A stretch of DNA of 64,000 nt. Source: an uncultured Agrobacterium sp. Its GTDB lineage: Bacteria > Pseudomonadota > Alphaproteobacteria > Rhizobiales > Rhizobiaceae. The translations under genes and the position numbers were made by a program. Position 1 is the stretch's first letter; each line of letters opens with the position of its first letter. Of the stretch, positions 25,199 through 33,202 are shown one piece after another. The notes beneath the pieces were generated by a model, which saw only the letters and a program-made list of their open reading frames with translations, had not been told where the DNA came from and ran no database searches. The DNA is taken from the NCBI GenBank assembly GCA_913777615.1, contig CAJYTK010000002.1, forward strand, positions 55,025-119,024. Direction: 5' to 3'.

Positions 25199-25987
25199 AT
25201 GTCCAACGCTCTCACCCTTGAAGGACGGCATGCGCTCGTCACCGGTGCCGGAAGCGGAATCGGCGCTGCTATTGCCCACACCCTGGCAAAGGCGGGGGCG
25301 AATGTGACGCTTGCCGGTCGTCGCCGCGAGCCGCTTGATGCGGTTGCGGCAGAAATTGGCACTCAGACCTTCGTGCTCGACGGCTTCGATGTGACAAAGA
25401 CAGAAGCTATCTCGACCGGGCTTGAAAGAGCCCGTCAGGCCTTTGGTGCGGTTACCATTCTCGTCAACAATGCCGGTGAAGCGCCAAGTGCGTCCTTTGA
25501 GAAGACCTCGTCTGACATGTGGAGCCATGTCCTCTCAGTCGATTTGACGGGGGTGTTCAACGTCACCCAGACCGTGCTGCCGGACTTGAAGGGACATGGC
25601 GAAGGCGCGCGTATCATCAACATCGCGTCCACGGCGGGACTGACGGGCTACGCCTATGTCTCGGCCTATTGCGCGGCCAAGCATGGCGTTATCGGCCTGA
25701 CGAGATCCTTGGCGCTGGAGCTGGCGAAGAAGGGTGTCACGGTCAACGCCGTCTGCCCCGGCTTCACCGATACGCCGATCATCCAGCAATCGCTTGAAAC
25801 CATCATGCAGAAGACCGGGCGCAGCCGCGAAGAGGCGCTTTCGGAATTCACGAAGTCCAACCCGCAAGGCCGGTTGATCAGGCCGCAGGAAGTGGCGGAT
25901 GCAACGCTGTGGCTTGCCTCGCCGTCGGCGGGTTCGGTGACCGGCCAGGCAATTGCGATTGCTGGCGGCGAGGTCATGACAGGCTAA
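25199..25987 (+). CDS. Short-chain dehydrogenase (lower pathway)
   Basis: A 262-residue SDR starting eight bases after the fused enzyme's stop codon. It has the full motif TGAGSGIG (residues 15-22), NNAG near 90, Ser and YCAAK (Tyr-x-x-x-Lys near 157-161), and CPGFTDTP after the active site. It resembles 3-hydroxyacyl-CoA dehydrogenase-type SDRs. The likely task is oxidation or reduction of the alicyclic hydroxy/oxo-acyl-CoA formed by the enzyme upstream. The precise step is inferred. Confidence 0.9.
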   Translation: MSNALTLEGRHALVTGAGSGIGAAIAHTLAKAGANVTLAGRRREPLDAVAAEIGTQTFVLDGFDVTKTEAISTGLERARQAFGAVTILVNNAGEAPSASFEKTSSDMWSHVLSVDLTGVFNVTQTVLPDLKGHGEGARIINIASTAGLTGYAYVSAYCAAKHGVIGLTRSLALELAKKGVTVNAVCPGFTDTPIIQQSLETIMQKTGRSREEALSEFTKSNPQGRLIRPQEVADATLWLASPSAGSVTGQAIAIAGGEVMTG

Positions 25988-26005
25988 ACGGAGATAGAGA
26001 ATAAA

Positions 26006-26425
26006 ATGCCCTTCACCCAATCCAAACCCATGCGCTTCGGCGACTGCGACCTGACGGGGATTGCCTATCATCCGGCCTATCTCTCGATGCTCGTCGACGT
26101 CAACGAAGCGATGTTCGCCTCCTTCGGCGTCACCTGGAAGGAACTGATGTTCGAGCGCAAGCTTGGCCTGCCGACGGTGACGATGAACCTCGAATTCAAG
26201 AAGCCTGCCGTCTATGGCGATACGCTCGATTTTGCCGTGCATGTGCGCTCGATCGGCCGGGCTTCGCTCGATCTCGAAACCATCGTCACCGTCCGTGGCG
26301 ACATCATCTGGTCGGTCAAGCAGAGGATCGTGATGACCTCGCTCGAAGACCACAAATCCCATCCCTGGCCTGACGACGTGCGCGCAGGTCTCACACGTTA
26401 TCTGGAGCCAAGACATGATGCATGA
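26006..26425 (+). CDS. Hotdog-fold acyl-CoA thioesterase (4-hydroxybenzoyl-CoA thioesterase type)
   Basis: 139 residues, the usual length for YbgC/4HBT enzymes. The motif FGDCDLTGIAYHPAYLSML (about 12-30) contains the catalytic Asp and the helix-start tyrosine of the family. It overlaps the next gene by 11 bases and follows the SDR by 18, so it is translated with them. It could hydrolyse a CoA thioester at the end of the pathway, or recycle dead-end CoA esters. Confidence 0.88.
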   Translation: MPFTQSKPMRFGDCDLTGIAYHPAYLSMLVDVNEAMFASFGVTWKELMFERKLGLPTVTMNLEFKKPAVYGDTLDFAVHVRSIGRASLDLETIVTVRGDIIWSVKQRIVMTSLEDHKSHPWPDDVRAGLTRYLEPRHDA

Positions 26426-26813
26426 AATCATCCAGCCGGACGGCTGGGCAAAGCCGATCGGTTACTCAAACGGGATCAGCGCGCGCGGTCGCATCGTACA
26501 GGTCGGCGGTCAGATCGGTTGGGACGAGCATTGCCAGTTCCATTCGGACGACTTCGTCGAACAGGTGCGCCAGACGCTAATCAACATCGTCAGCGTGCTG
26601 AAGGCCGCGGATGCAAAGCCTGAGCATCTGATCCAGATGACCTGGTACTTCACCGATCGCGTTTCCTACAAATCCCGCATGAAGGAAATCGGCGCGATCT
26701 ACCGCGAGATCATCGGTCGTCACTTCCCACCCATGGCGGCAGTCCAGGTGGTGTCCTTGATGGAAGACCGCGCCAAGATCGAAATCCAGGCGCTGGCCGT
26801 CGTTCCCGATTGA
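26415..26813 (+). CDS. RidA-family enamine/imine deaminase
   Basis: 132 residues of the YjgF/YER057c/UK114 (RidA) fold, which hydrolyses enamines or imines to ketones and ammonia. Seen: GGQIGWDEHCQF near 31, FTDRVSYKS near 80, and VVSLMEDRAKIEIQALAVV at the C-terminus, in which the usual catalytic Arg position is read as Glu-Asp-Arg. The product of 2-aminobenzoyl-CoA monooxygenase/reductase is an enamine, so a dedicated RidA protein beside it makes chemical sense. That link is inference. Confidence 0.88.
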   Translation: MMHEIIQPDGWAKPIGYSNGISARGRIVQVGGQIGWDEHCQFHSDDFVEQVRQTLINIVSVLKAADAKPEHLIQMTWYFTDRVSYKSRMKEIGAIYREIIGRHFPPMAAVQVVSLMEDRAKIEIQALAVVPD

Positions 26814-26841
26814 TTGAAATCTGCAGAGGAGGAGAGATTCC

Positions 26842-27267
26842 ATGACCAGCACCATCAGACCCTTCATCACCCGCAAGGGCCAGGAAGACACCGGCACCGG
26901 CCAGTCCGGCGGTTGCGTGCGTATCTCGGGTGTCAGCCCGCAGCACACGCCAGCCACCAAGATCTGGTTCGGCAAAGTCTCCAACGAGCCGGGCTATCGC
27001 TCCTATCCGCATCACCATGGCGAAGCGGAAACTGGCGGATATGTGCTGAAGGGCAAGGCGCGCATCTATTTCGGCGAGGACTGGAAAGAGTATCTCGACA
27101 TGGAAGAAGGCGACTTCATCTTCGTGCCGCCGAACTGGCCGCATATCGAGGTCAACATGTCGACGACGGAAGAGCTGGTGTGGCTCACCACCCGCACACC
27201 GGACAACATCGTCGTCAACCTGCCGGATGTGGATGATTCCGTACTCGAAGGTTTCAGGAGAGCCTGA
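26842..27267 (+). CDS. Cupin-domain protein
   Basis: A 141-residue single cupin. Motif 1 is at about 55-75 (YPHHHGEAETGGYVLKGKARIYFG, three consecutive His and a Glu), motif 2 at about 89-105 (EGDFIFVPPNWPHIEVN). It is the fourth gene after the fused enzyme and ends in ATGA overlap with the FAH-family hydrolase. It is not a close copy of the cupin at 7833. Dioxygenase or isomerase function on a lower-pathway intermediate is possible; nothing identifies the reaction. Confidence 0.8.
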   Translation: MTSTIRPFITRKGQEDTGTGQSGGCVRISGVSPQHTPATKIWFGKVSNEPGYRSYPHHHGEAETGGYVLKGKARIYFGEDWKEYLDMEEGDFIFVPPNWPHIEVNMSTTEELVWLTTRTPDNIVVNLPDVDDSVLEGFRRA

Positions 27268-28115
27268 TGAAGCTGTTGCGATACGGCCCCGCAGGCGCCG
27301 AGAAGCCCGCCCTTGTGGCAAAGGACGGCTCGATCCGTGATCTTTCCGGCGTCATTGCCGACTTCAACGGCGACGCCCTCTCCAACGCCGGTCTCGCGCG
27401 GCTTGCTGCAATCGACCCTGCAACGCTACCAGAGGTCTCACTCGAGCGAATTGGTTCCTGCGTGCCACGTCCGAGCAAGTTCATATGCGTCGGTCTCAAC
27501 TATGCCGACCATGCGAAGGAAACCGGCAAGGCACCGCCGGACGAACCGATCCTGTTCATGAAGGCGACCTCGGCAGTTGTCGGTCCGAACGACGATGTCG
27601 AAATCCCGCGCGGATCGCAAAAGGCCGACTGGGAGGTCGAGCTTGGCGTCGTCATCGGCACGCGGGCGAAATATGTGAGCAAGGCCGATGCACTGAACCA
27701 TGTCGCTGGCTATTGCGTGGTCAATGATGTGTCCGAGCGCGCTTTCCAATCCGAGCGCGGCGGTCAGTGGACCAAGGGCAAGAGCCACGACACGTTTGGC
27801 CCGACAGGCCCGTGGCTCGTCACACGCGACGAGGTGGCGGACCCGCAGAACCTCGCCCTGTGGCTGGATGTGGACGGTATCCGCCGCCAGACAGGCAATA
27901 CGAACACGATGATCTTCGGCGTCGCGCATCTGGTCAGCTATATCAGCCAGTTCATGACGCTGGAGCCCGGTGATGTGATCGCCACCGGCACTCCACCAGG
28001 TGTGGGCATGGGCATCAAGCCGGACCCTGTCTTCCTGAAGACTGGCCAGGTCATGACGCTCGGCATCGAGGGTCTGGGCGAGCAGCGGCAGCAAACGGTA
28101 GAAGCGAGGGACTGA
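27267..28115 (+). CDS. Fumarylacetoacetate hydrolase-family protein
   Basis: 282 residues with the FAH C-terminal fold. The metal-binding acidic residues are visible in DWEVELGVVIG (about 112-122) and the family's CVGLNYADHA is near 72; VIATGTPPGVGMG closes the domain near 240. FAH-fold enzymes cleave C-C bonds of beta-diketones, or hydrate and decarboxylate 2-oxo acids. Here the substrate could be a ring-opened diketo intermediate. It is often annotated ureidoglycolate lyase in databases; the context argues against that. Confidence 0.88.
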   Translation: MKLLRYGPAGAEKPALVAKDGSIRDLSGVIADFNGDALSNAGLARLAAIDPATLPEVSLERIGSCVPRPSKFICVGLNYADHAKETGKAPPDEPILFMKATSAVVGPNDDVEIPRGSQKADWEVELGVVIGTRAKYVSKADALNHVAGYCVVNDVSERAFQSERGGQWTKGKSHDTFGPTGPWLVTRDEVADPQNLALWLDVDGIRRQTGNTNTMIFGVAHLVSYISQFMTLEPGDVIATGTPPGVGMGIKPDPVFLKTGQVMTLGIEGLGEQRQQTVEARD

Positions 28116-28117
28116 GC

Positions 28118-28900
28118 ATGACCGATCTTTCAGGGCGTCTCGCCATCATCACCGGCGGCGCGCGCGGCCAGGGAGAGGCCGAAGCCCGCCTGTTTGCCTC
28201 CAAAGGTGCCGCCGTCATCATCGCCGACGTACTGGACGAGGAAGGCCGGGCGCTGGCGGAAAGCCTGCAGAGTGAAGGCCGCGAAGCCCGCTTCATCTAT
28301 CTCGACGTGACCGATCCAGCGAGCTGGGCAGGTGTTGTGGCGCTTGCCACCGAATGGAAGGGCCGCATCGATATCCTCGTCAACAATGCCGGCATCATCA
28401 ACCGCACCATCGTCGAAACCACCAGTCTTGAGGCATGGGAGCGGGTGTTGAAGGTGAACTTGACCGGTGCCTTCCTTGGCATTCAGGCGGTGACGGAATT
28501 GATGGGCAAGACCGGCGGCGGCTCGATCATCAACATCTCCTCCAATAGCGGCTTCTCCGGCCATTACGACCCGGCCTATACGGCCAGCAAATGGGGCTTG
28601 CGTGGCCTGACCCGCAGTGCGGCGATGGAACTGACGCCAAAGGCCATCCGCGTCAACGCCGTCTGCCCAGGTCTTGTCGTGACGGGCTTGAACGCCAACA
28701 GCCCGCACCTGAAGCCGATGATCGACATGACGCCGATGAAGCGCAGCGGCAAGCCGGAAGAGATCGCCGAACTGGTCCTGTTCCTCGCCTCTGACGCATC
28801 AAGCTTTATTACCGGCGAAGACTTCGTCATCGATGGCGGCTTCACGGCTGGTGCGGCCTATCGCAAGGTCGCGTCGCAGACAGGCATCTTCGATCAATAG
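28118..28900 (+). CDS. Short-chain dehydrogenase, last gene of the operon
   Basis: A 260-residue SDR, two bases after the FAH gene. TGGARGQG (residues 12-19) replaces the canonical TGxxxGIG, NNAG is near 91, and the catalytic YTASK (Tyr-x-x-x-Lys) is near 153-157. It has the 20-beta-hydroxysteroid/3-oxoacyl reductase look. It is the final gene of the unit, just before the strong hairpin at 28926. It differs from the SDRs at 18690 and 25199, so the pathway has three separate dehydrogenases. Confidence 0.9.
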   Translation: MTDLSGRLAIITGGARGQGEAEARLFASKGAAVIIADVLDEEGRALAESLQSEGREARFIYLDVTDPASWAGVVALATEWKGRIDILVNNAGIINRTIVETTSLEAWERVLKVNLTGAFLGIQAVTELMGKTGGGSIINISSNSGFSGHYDPAYTASKWGLRGLTRSAAMELTPKAIRVNAVCPGLVVTGLNANSPHLKPMIDMTPMKRSGKPEEIAELVLFLASDASSFITGEDFVIDGGFTAGAAYRKVASQTGIFDQ

Positions 28901-28925
28901 ATTTGTGCATTCCAGTCATCAATTT

Positions 28926-28963
28926 GCATCGCCGGCATGGGTAACCCCCAATGCCGGCGATGC
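28926..28963 (+). terminator. Strong hairpin terminator of the aminobenzoyl-CoA operon
   Basis: A perfect 13-bp stem, GCATCGCCGGCAT (28926-28938) and ATGCCGGCGATGC (28951-28963), with a 12-base loop, followed by TGTATTT. It lies 26 bases after the last SDR stop and marks the right edge of the catabolic cluster. Confidence 0.75.
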
Positions 28964-29115
28964 TGTATTTGCTCATCAGCGGGAAAATATTTTATTCTGA
29001 ACTTTAACAAAATAAGGAATTGATAATTCCCGCAGCTTTTGCCAATGTGAAATCCGTAGAAGGGCGTAGCGCGTTTTTCCTTCGCATTATAGGGTTTTCC
29101 TGCGGAGAATATGTG

Positions 29116-29754
29116 GTGATCAAGCCGGAGAGGCACAGCGACGACAAGCTCATCGTCTTCGATGTCGGCGGCGTCTTTATCGAATTGAATGTCGAAAAGC
29201 GCAAGGCCGCATTCGCAGCGGGCGGGCGATGGTCTTCGACTGACCAGGCAAACACAAACCTGCTTCACCTCAACATGCAGTTTCGCCTCGGCCAGATCGA
29301 CGAAGATACCTATCTGCATCGCGCGTCCGAGATGTATGGGCTGACCGCTGAGCAGATATTGCAAGCGGAAACCGCTCTCCTTGAGGGCGTCTTTAACGGC
29401 ATGGTGGATTACGTCCGTACACTGAAATCCAGCCATCGCGTCGTCTGCCTGTCGAACACCCAGTCCATTCACTGGCGCCACATCATCGAAACCATGCTCG
29501 GCGCCGAACTGTTCGATGCGTGCTACCTTTCCCATGAGATGGGAATGGAAAAGCCGGGCGAAGAGATTTATCTCGCGGTTCAGAACCGCGAACAGGTCTC
29601 GCCAGAGCGGATCGTTTTCATCGACGACACGCTGGAAAACATCGCAACATCGCGCCGGCTCGGCTGGCACAGCATTCATCATGTTGATGCTGCGAAGACA
29701 ATCGCGGCGATAGACGAAGCGATCTCAAGCACGCCGCAGAGCGGCACGTCCTGA
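29116..29754 (+). CDS. HAD-family phosphatase (YihX-like)
   Basis: About 212 residues. Motif I is FDVGGVFIELN (first Asp followed by VGG, as in YihX/haloacid dehalogenase-type members), motif II CLSNTQ, motif III Lys in MEKPGEEIY, and motif IV FIDDTLENI. YihX proteins dephosphorylate sugar phosphates such as alpha-glucose-1-phosphate. I chose GTG 29116, with CGGAGA seven bases before it; an upstream TTG at 29020 would add 32 residues with no homology-like content. It is followed 19 bases later by the sugar ABC ATPase, so a sugar-phosphate substrate is reasonable. Confidence 0.82.
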   Translation: MIKPERHSDDKLIVFDVGGVFIELNVEKRKAAFAAGGRWSSTDQANTNLLHLNMQFRLGQIDEDTYLHRASEMYGLTAEQILQAETALLEGVFNGMVDYVRTLKSSHRVVCLSNTQSIHWRHIIETMLGAELFDACYLSHEMGMEKPGEEIYLAVQNREQVSPERIVFIDDTLENIATSRRLGWHSIHHVDAAKTIAAIDEAISSTPQSGTS

Positions 29755-29773
29755 GCGAAATGGAGTTCTGACC

Positions 29774-30844
29774 TTGGCTCAACTGTCACTGCGCGGCATC
29801 AAGAAGCGTTTCAAGGCTGTCGAGGTTCTTCATGGCATCGATCTCGATGTGAATGACCGGGAACTGATCGTCTTCGTCGGACCATCCGGCTGCGGAAAAT
29901 CCACACTTCTTAGGCTGATCGCCGGTCTCGATCCGATCACCGATGGCGAATTCCGGCTGAACGATAAGCGCATGAACGAGATCGCGCCATCACGACGCGG
30001 CATCGCCATGGTATTCCAGTCCTATGCGCTTTATCCGCATATGAACGTCTATGAGAACATGGCCTTCGGTGCGCGGCTGATGGGTCTCAGCAAGCCTGAG
30101 GTCGAAGCGCGGATCGGTGAAGCTGCTCGCATGTTGCGGCTGGAGGCCCTTTTGGAGCGAAAGCCCCGCGAATTGTCCGGCGGGCAGCGTCAGCGCGTCG
30201 CAATCGGCCGGGCGCTGGTGCGCAAGCCGCAGCTTCTTTTGCTGGACGAACCTCTTTCCAACCTCGATGCTGCACTTCGCTCCGAGGTGCGACTTGAGAT
30301 TGCTCGTCTGCACCGGGAGATTGGCGGAACCACGATCTACGTCACCCATGACCAGGTGGAAGCCATGACGCTGGCCGACCGGATCGTTGTGATGAATGGC
30401 GGTCGGATCGAGCAGTTCGGGTCGCCGCGCGAGCTTTACGAAACACCAGCCAATGTTTTCGTCGCCAACTTCATCGGCTCTCCACGCATGGCGATGCTGA
30501 ATGTGGAGCGAGACGGCAACCGGCTCATCGCCCCCGGCATTGGCCAGATCTCGCTGCCACGCCTGCCGTCATCGCCGGAGCGCGCGTTGTTGATGGGTGT
30601 GAGACCGGACGCCATGTCGATCTCGTCGGATACGAGCCAGGAGGGCTTTGCTGCACAGGTGGTCTACACCGAATATCTCGGCGATAGCGCCTACGTCTAT
30701 GTGCGGATGGGTGATGGCGCACCCGTCTCGGTACGTTGCGGGCCGGATACGCAATATGCACCTGACACACCGGTGACGATCAGCGTCGAGCCTGAGAAGG
30801 TCCATTACTTCAGCCGTGAAACATCGCAGCGACTTGCGGTGTAA
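29774..30844 (+). CDS. Sugar ABC transporter ATP-binding protein (UgpC/MalK type)
   Basis: 356 residues. Walker A GPSGCGKST near residue 37, signature LSGGQRQRVAIGRAL near 135-149, Walker B LLLLDEPLSNLDA near 155, H-loop VTHDQVEAM, and a C-terminal OB-type regulatory domain (from about 235), as in MalK/UgpC. The start is TTG at 29774 with GGAG nine bases upstream. It is the first of four genes forming a carbohydrate importer (ATPase, binding protein, two permeases), an order in which the shared ATPase is encoded ahead of the binding protein. Confidence 0.95.
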   Translation: MAQLSLRGIKKRFKAVEVLHGIDLDVNDRELIVFVGPSGCGKSTLLRLIAGLDPITDGEFRLNDKRMNEIAPSRRGIAMVFQSYALYPHMNVYENMAFGARLMGLSKPEVEARIGEAARMLRLEALLERKPRELSGGQRQRVAIGRALVRKPQLLLLDEPLSNLDAALRSEVRLEIARLHREIGGTTIYVTHDQVEAMTLADRIVVMNGGRIEQFGSPRELYETPANVFVANFIGSPRMAMLNVERDGNRLIAPGIGQISLPRLPSSPERALLMGVRPDAMSISSDTSQEGFAAQVVYTEYLGDSAYVYVRMGDGAPVSVRCGPDTQYAPDTPVTISVEPEKVHYFSRETSQRLAV

Positions 30845-30885
30845 TCGGGTAATTCGCATCAACCAAAAAAGAAGGAGAGGAACAG

Positions 30886-32124
30886 ATGAAACGATTTCTA
30901 ATTGGAGCGGCCATTGCCTGCAGCACCATGCTTTCGGCCAGCGCAACCTTTGCCGCAGACCTGACCTTCTGGACATGGCGCCAGGAAGATAAGGCCGAAT
31001 ATGAAAAGTTCTTCGCCGATTTCAATAAAGCGAACCCGGACATTACGGTAAAGTTCGAGGCCTTCGAGGCAACCAGCTACAATACCGTCCTTTCCACCGC
31101 GCTTGCCGGTGGCAAGGGGCCGGATTTGATGATGACCCGTACCTATGGCGGCATTGAAAGCCTGGCGGGAGCTGGCTACCTGATGCCGCTGGACGATACG
31201 AAGATCCCAGCACTGAAGGGCTTCTCGGAACCGGCTCTTGCCTCCGCAACGATGCGCTCAGACAAGACGCTCTATGCCGTTCCCGCCGCAAGCCAGACCA
31301 TGCTCGTCATCTACAACACCGAGATCTTCGAGAAGAACGGCATTATCGAGCCCAAGAGCTGGGACGAGTTCATCGCTGCTTGCGAGAAACTGAAGGCAGC
31401 GGGCGTGATGCCTTTTGCCAATGGCACGGCAACCGGCTGGCAGAATGAGACCATCGTTTCCGCACTCACGTCCTCCATCATGGGCAAGGCTTTCTATGCC
31501 GACCTTATGGCCGGCAAGACCGACTTCAACGACAAGCGCTATGTCGAAGCGCTGACCAAGCTCAAGGAAATCTCGCAGTATTTTCCGGATGGCTTTGTCG
31601 GTCTGGACTATGCGTCCGCGCAGCAATTGTTCACCTCCGGCATGGCCGGCATGTTCGCTGGCGGCTCCTTCGAGCTTGCTAACTTCGCTAAACAGAACCC
31701 GGAGTTGAAGATGGGTGTCTTCGCCGCCCCCGGCCTGAAGGCGGAAGATGAGAAACTGGTTGGCCTCTTCTATGATTCCGGCTTCGGCGGCAACGCCAAA
31801 CCGAAGGACCCGGAGGCCGTGCTGAAGTTCCTGAACTACGTTTCCAGCAAGGACTTCGGACAGGCCTTCGCCAACGGTCTGAACAACGTTTCAGCCGTTC
31901 CCGGCGTTACCTTCGACAACCCTCTGCTCGCCGAGGTTGCCGAGCTCAACAAAGATTCGATCCCCTACATGACGCTCGTCAACTTCCGCTACGGCGAACC
32001 GACGGGTTCGAACCTTATCCAAGCGGGCGTTTCGAAGATGCTGAACGGGCAGGCTACACCGGCCGAAGTCGGCAAGTCGATGACCGATGGTCTCTCTGCC
32101 TGGTATGCTCCGTTCAAGAAGTGA
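30886..32124 (+). CDS. Sugar-binding protein of the ABC importer
   Basis: 412 residues with a clear signal peptide (MKRFLIGAAIACSTMLSASATFAA, cut before DLTFW) and the family-1 solute-binding fold (DLTFWTWRQED, then GKGPDLMMTRTYGG). AAGGAGAGG before ATG 30886. It binds an extracellular sugar and delivers it to the permeases at 32282 and 33199. The ligand cannot be read from sequence. The neighbouring RpiR regulator and muramic-acid genes raise the possibility of an amino sugar, but the operon has no shared operator with them. Confidence 0.95.
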   Translation: MKRFLIGAAIACSTMLSASATFAADLTFWTWRQEDKAEYEKFFADFNKANPDITVKFEAFEATSYNTVLSTALAGGKGPDLMMTRTYGGIESLAGAGYLMPLDDTKIPALKGFSEPALASATMRSDKTLYAVPAASQTMLVIYNTEIFEKNGIIEPKSWDEFIAACEKLKAAGVMPFANGTATGWQNETIVSALTSSIMGKAFYADLMAGKTDFNDKRYVEALTKLKEISQYFPDGFVGLDYASAQQLFTSGMAGMFAGGSFELANFAKQNPELKMGVFAAPGLKAEDEKLVGLFYDSGFGGNAKPKDPEAVLKFLNYVSSKDFGQAFANGLNNVSAVPGVTFDNPLLAEVAELNKDSIPYMTLVNFRYGEPTGSNLIQAGVSKMLNGQATPAEVGKSMTDGLSAWYAPFKK

Positions 32125-32222
32125 TCGGACTTTAGCCGGGCTTTCCAAAAGTTCAGCCTCTCACGTTTCGCAAAGCTCGAGAGCACTGCCGGTGAACCGC
32201 CTTCACTGACGATGCTCTCACA

Positions 32223-32246
32223 GGTCGCTCCTTAACCGGAGCGGCC
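32223..32246 (+). terminator. Hairpin between binding-protein and permease genes
   Basis: GGTCGCTCC (32223-32231), loop TTAACC, GGAGCGGCC (32238-32246): nine pairs including one G-T. No T-run follows. Such intercistronic stems often protect the abundant binding-protein message while reducing permease expression. Confidence 0.45.
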
Positions 32247-32281
32247 CACTCCACCGATCGATGGCCGTTGGGATAGTGTCG

Positions 32282-33202
32282 ATGATGTCCAGCAAGTTGA
32301 CAGGCAGAAGACTTTGGATTGCGGCCCTTGTGGTCCCGCCGATCGCCTTCATGTGCCTGTTTCTCGTATATCCGATCCTCTCGGCTTTCGCTTACGCCTT
32401 CTATGAATGGAGAGGGCTTGTCCGCGGCGACTTCGTCTGGTTCGATAATTTTTACCGCGTGCTGTTCGAGTATCCGTTCTCTGAGCGCACCATCAACGCC
32501 TTCAAGCACAATATCTTCGTCTTCTTCGCCCTGATGGTGCTTCAAAACGGCGTTGGCTTCATCCTCGCCTATTGCCTGTGGCGCGACCTGTGGGGCGCGC
32601 GCTTCCACCGCATCGCCGTCTTTTTGCCAGTGGTGCTTTCCACCGTCATCGTTGGCCTTCTGTGGAAGCTCTTCTATCACCCGCTCTTCGGCGCAGTGAA
32701 CGCGAGTCTCAGGGCCGTCGGGCTTGGCAGCCTGGCACAGCCCTGGCTGGGCCAGGATTCAACCGCCTTGATGGCGATTATCGTTGCCAATGCCTGGCAC
32801 ATGGTCGGCTTCCCGACGCTGGTCTTCCTCGCCGGGATGCAGCGCATCCCGTCGGAGATTCTCGATGCCGTGCGCATGGAGACCGAAAGCGAATGGGTGA
32901 AGATGAGCAAGATCGTCTGGCCACTGGTGGCTCCTTCAGCAACAGTTGTGTTCACCCTGCTCTTCGTCGGTGCCTTCAACTGGTTTGAGCTGCCCTTCAT
33001 CATGGCCGGTGTGGACGGCAATCCGCACGAGGCTACGGATGTGCTCGGGCTTTACTTCTACCGCACCGCCTTCGGCAGCATGTCCGCGTCCGCTGAGAAC
33101 TTCGGGCCCGGCAGCGCGCTTGCGGTGCTGATCTTCCTGTTCATCGCCGTGGTCTCCAGCGTCATTACAGTCAGACTGCGCAGACGGGAGATCCAGCTAT
33201 GA
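32282..33202 (+). CDS. Sugar ABC transporter permease (MalF-like)
   Basis: About 306 residues with six transmembrane segments, the first at WIAALVVPPIAFMCLFLVYPIL. The cytoplasmic EAA loop is at about 205-230 (VRMETESEWVKMSKIVWPLV, EAA-like, contacting the ATPase). Start uncertain: ATG 32261, 32282 or 32285; I prefer 32282 because TTGGGA is at a proper distance. It overlaps the next permease by four bases (ATGA). Confidence 0.93.
   Translation: MMSSKLTGRRLWIAALVVPPIAFMCLFLVYPILSAFAYAFYEWRGLVRGDFVWFDNFYRVLFEYPFSERTINAFKHNIFVFFALMVLQNGVGFILAYCLWRDLWGARFHRIAVFLPVVLSTVIVGLLWKLFYHPLFGAVNASLRAVGLGSLAQPWLGQDSTALMAIIVANAWHMVGFPTLVFLAGMQRIPSEILDAVRMETESEWVKMSKIVWPLVAPSATVVFTLLFVGAFNWFELPFIMAGVDGNPHEATDVLGLYFYRTAFGSMSASAENFGPGSALAVLIFLFIAVVSSVITVRLRRREIQL

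Noticed and set aside
23734-25362. Minus-strand 542-codon frame opposite the fused monooxygenase/reductase
   Set aside because: Antisense to a gene with all catalytic residues; no start context or domain.
26842-28115. Reading FAH and cupin as ureidoglycolate/ureide metabolism
   Set aside because: No allantoin or purine genes are nearby. Tight coupling to the 2-aminobenzoyl-CoA operon fits an aromatic lower pathway better.
28894-29682. Minus-strand 262-codon frame over the HAD gene
   Set aside because: It would cover the strong terminator at 28926 and has no family features; the plus-strand HAD motifs are convincing.
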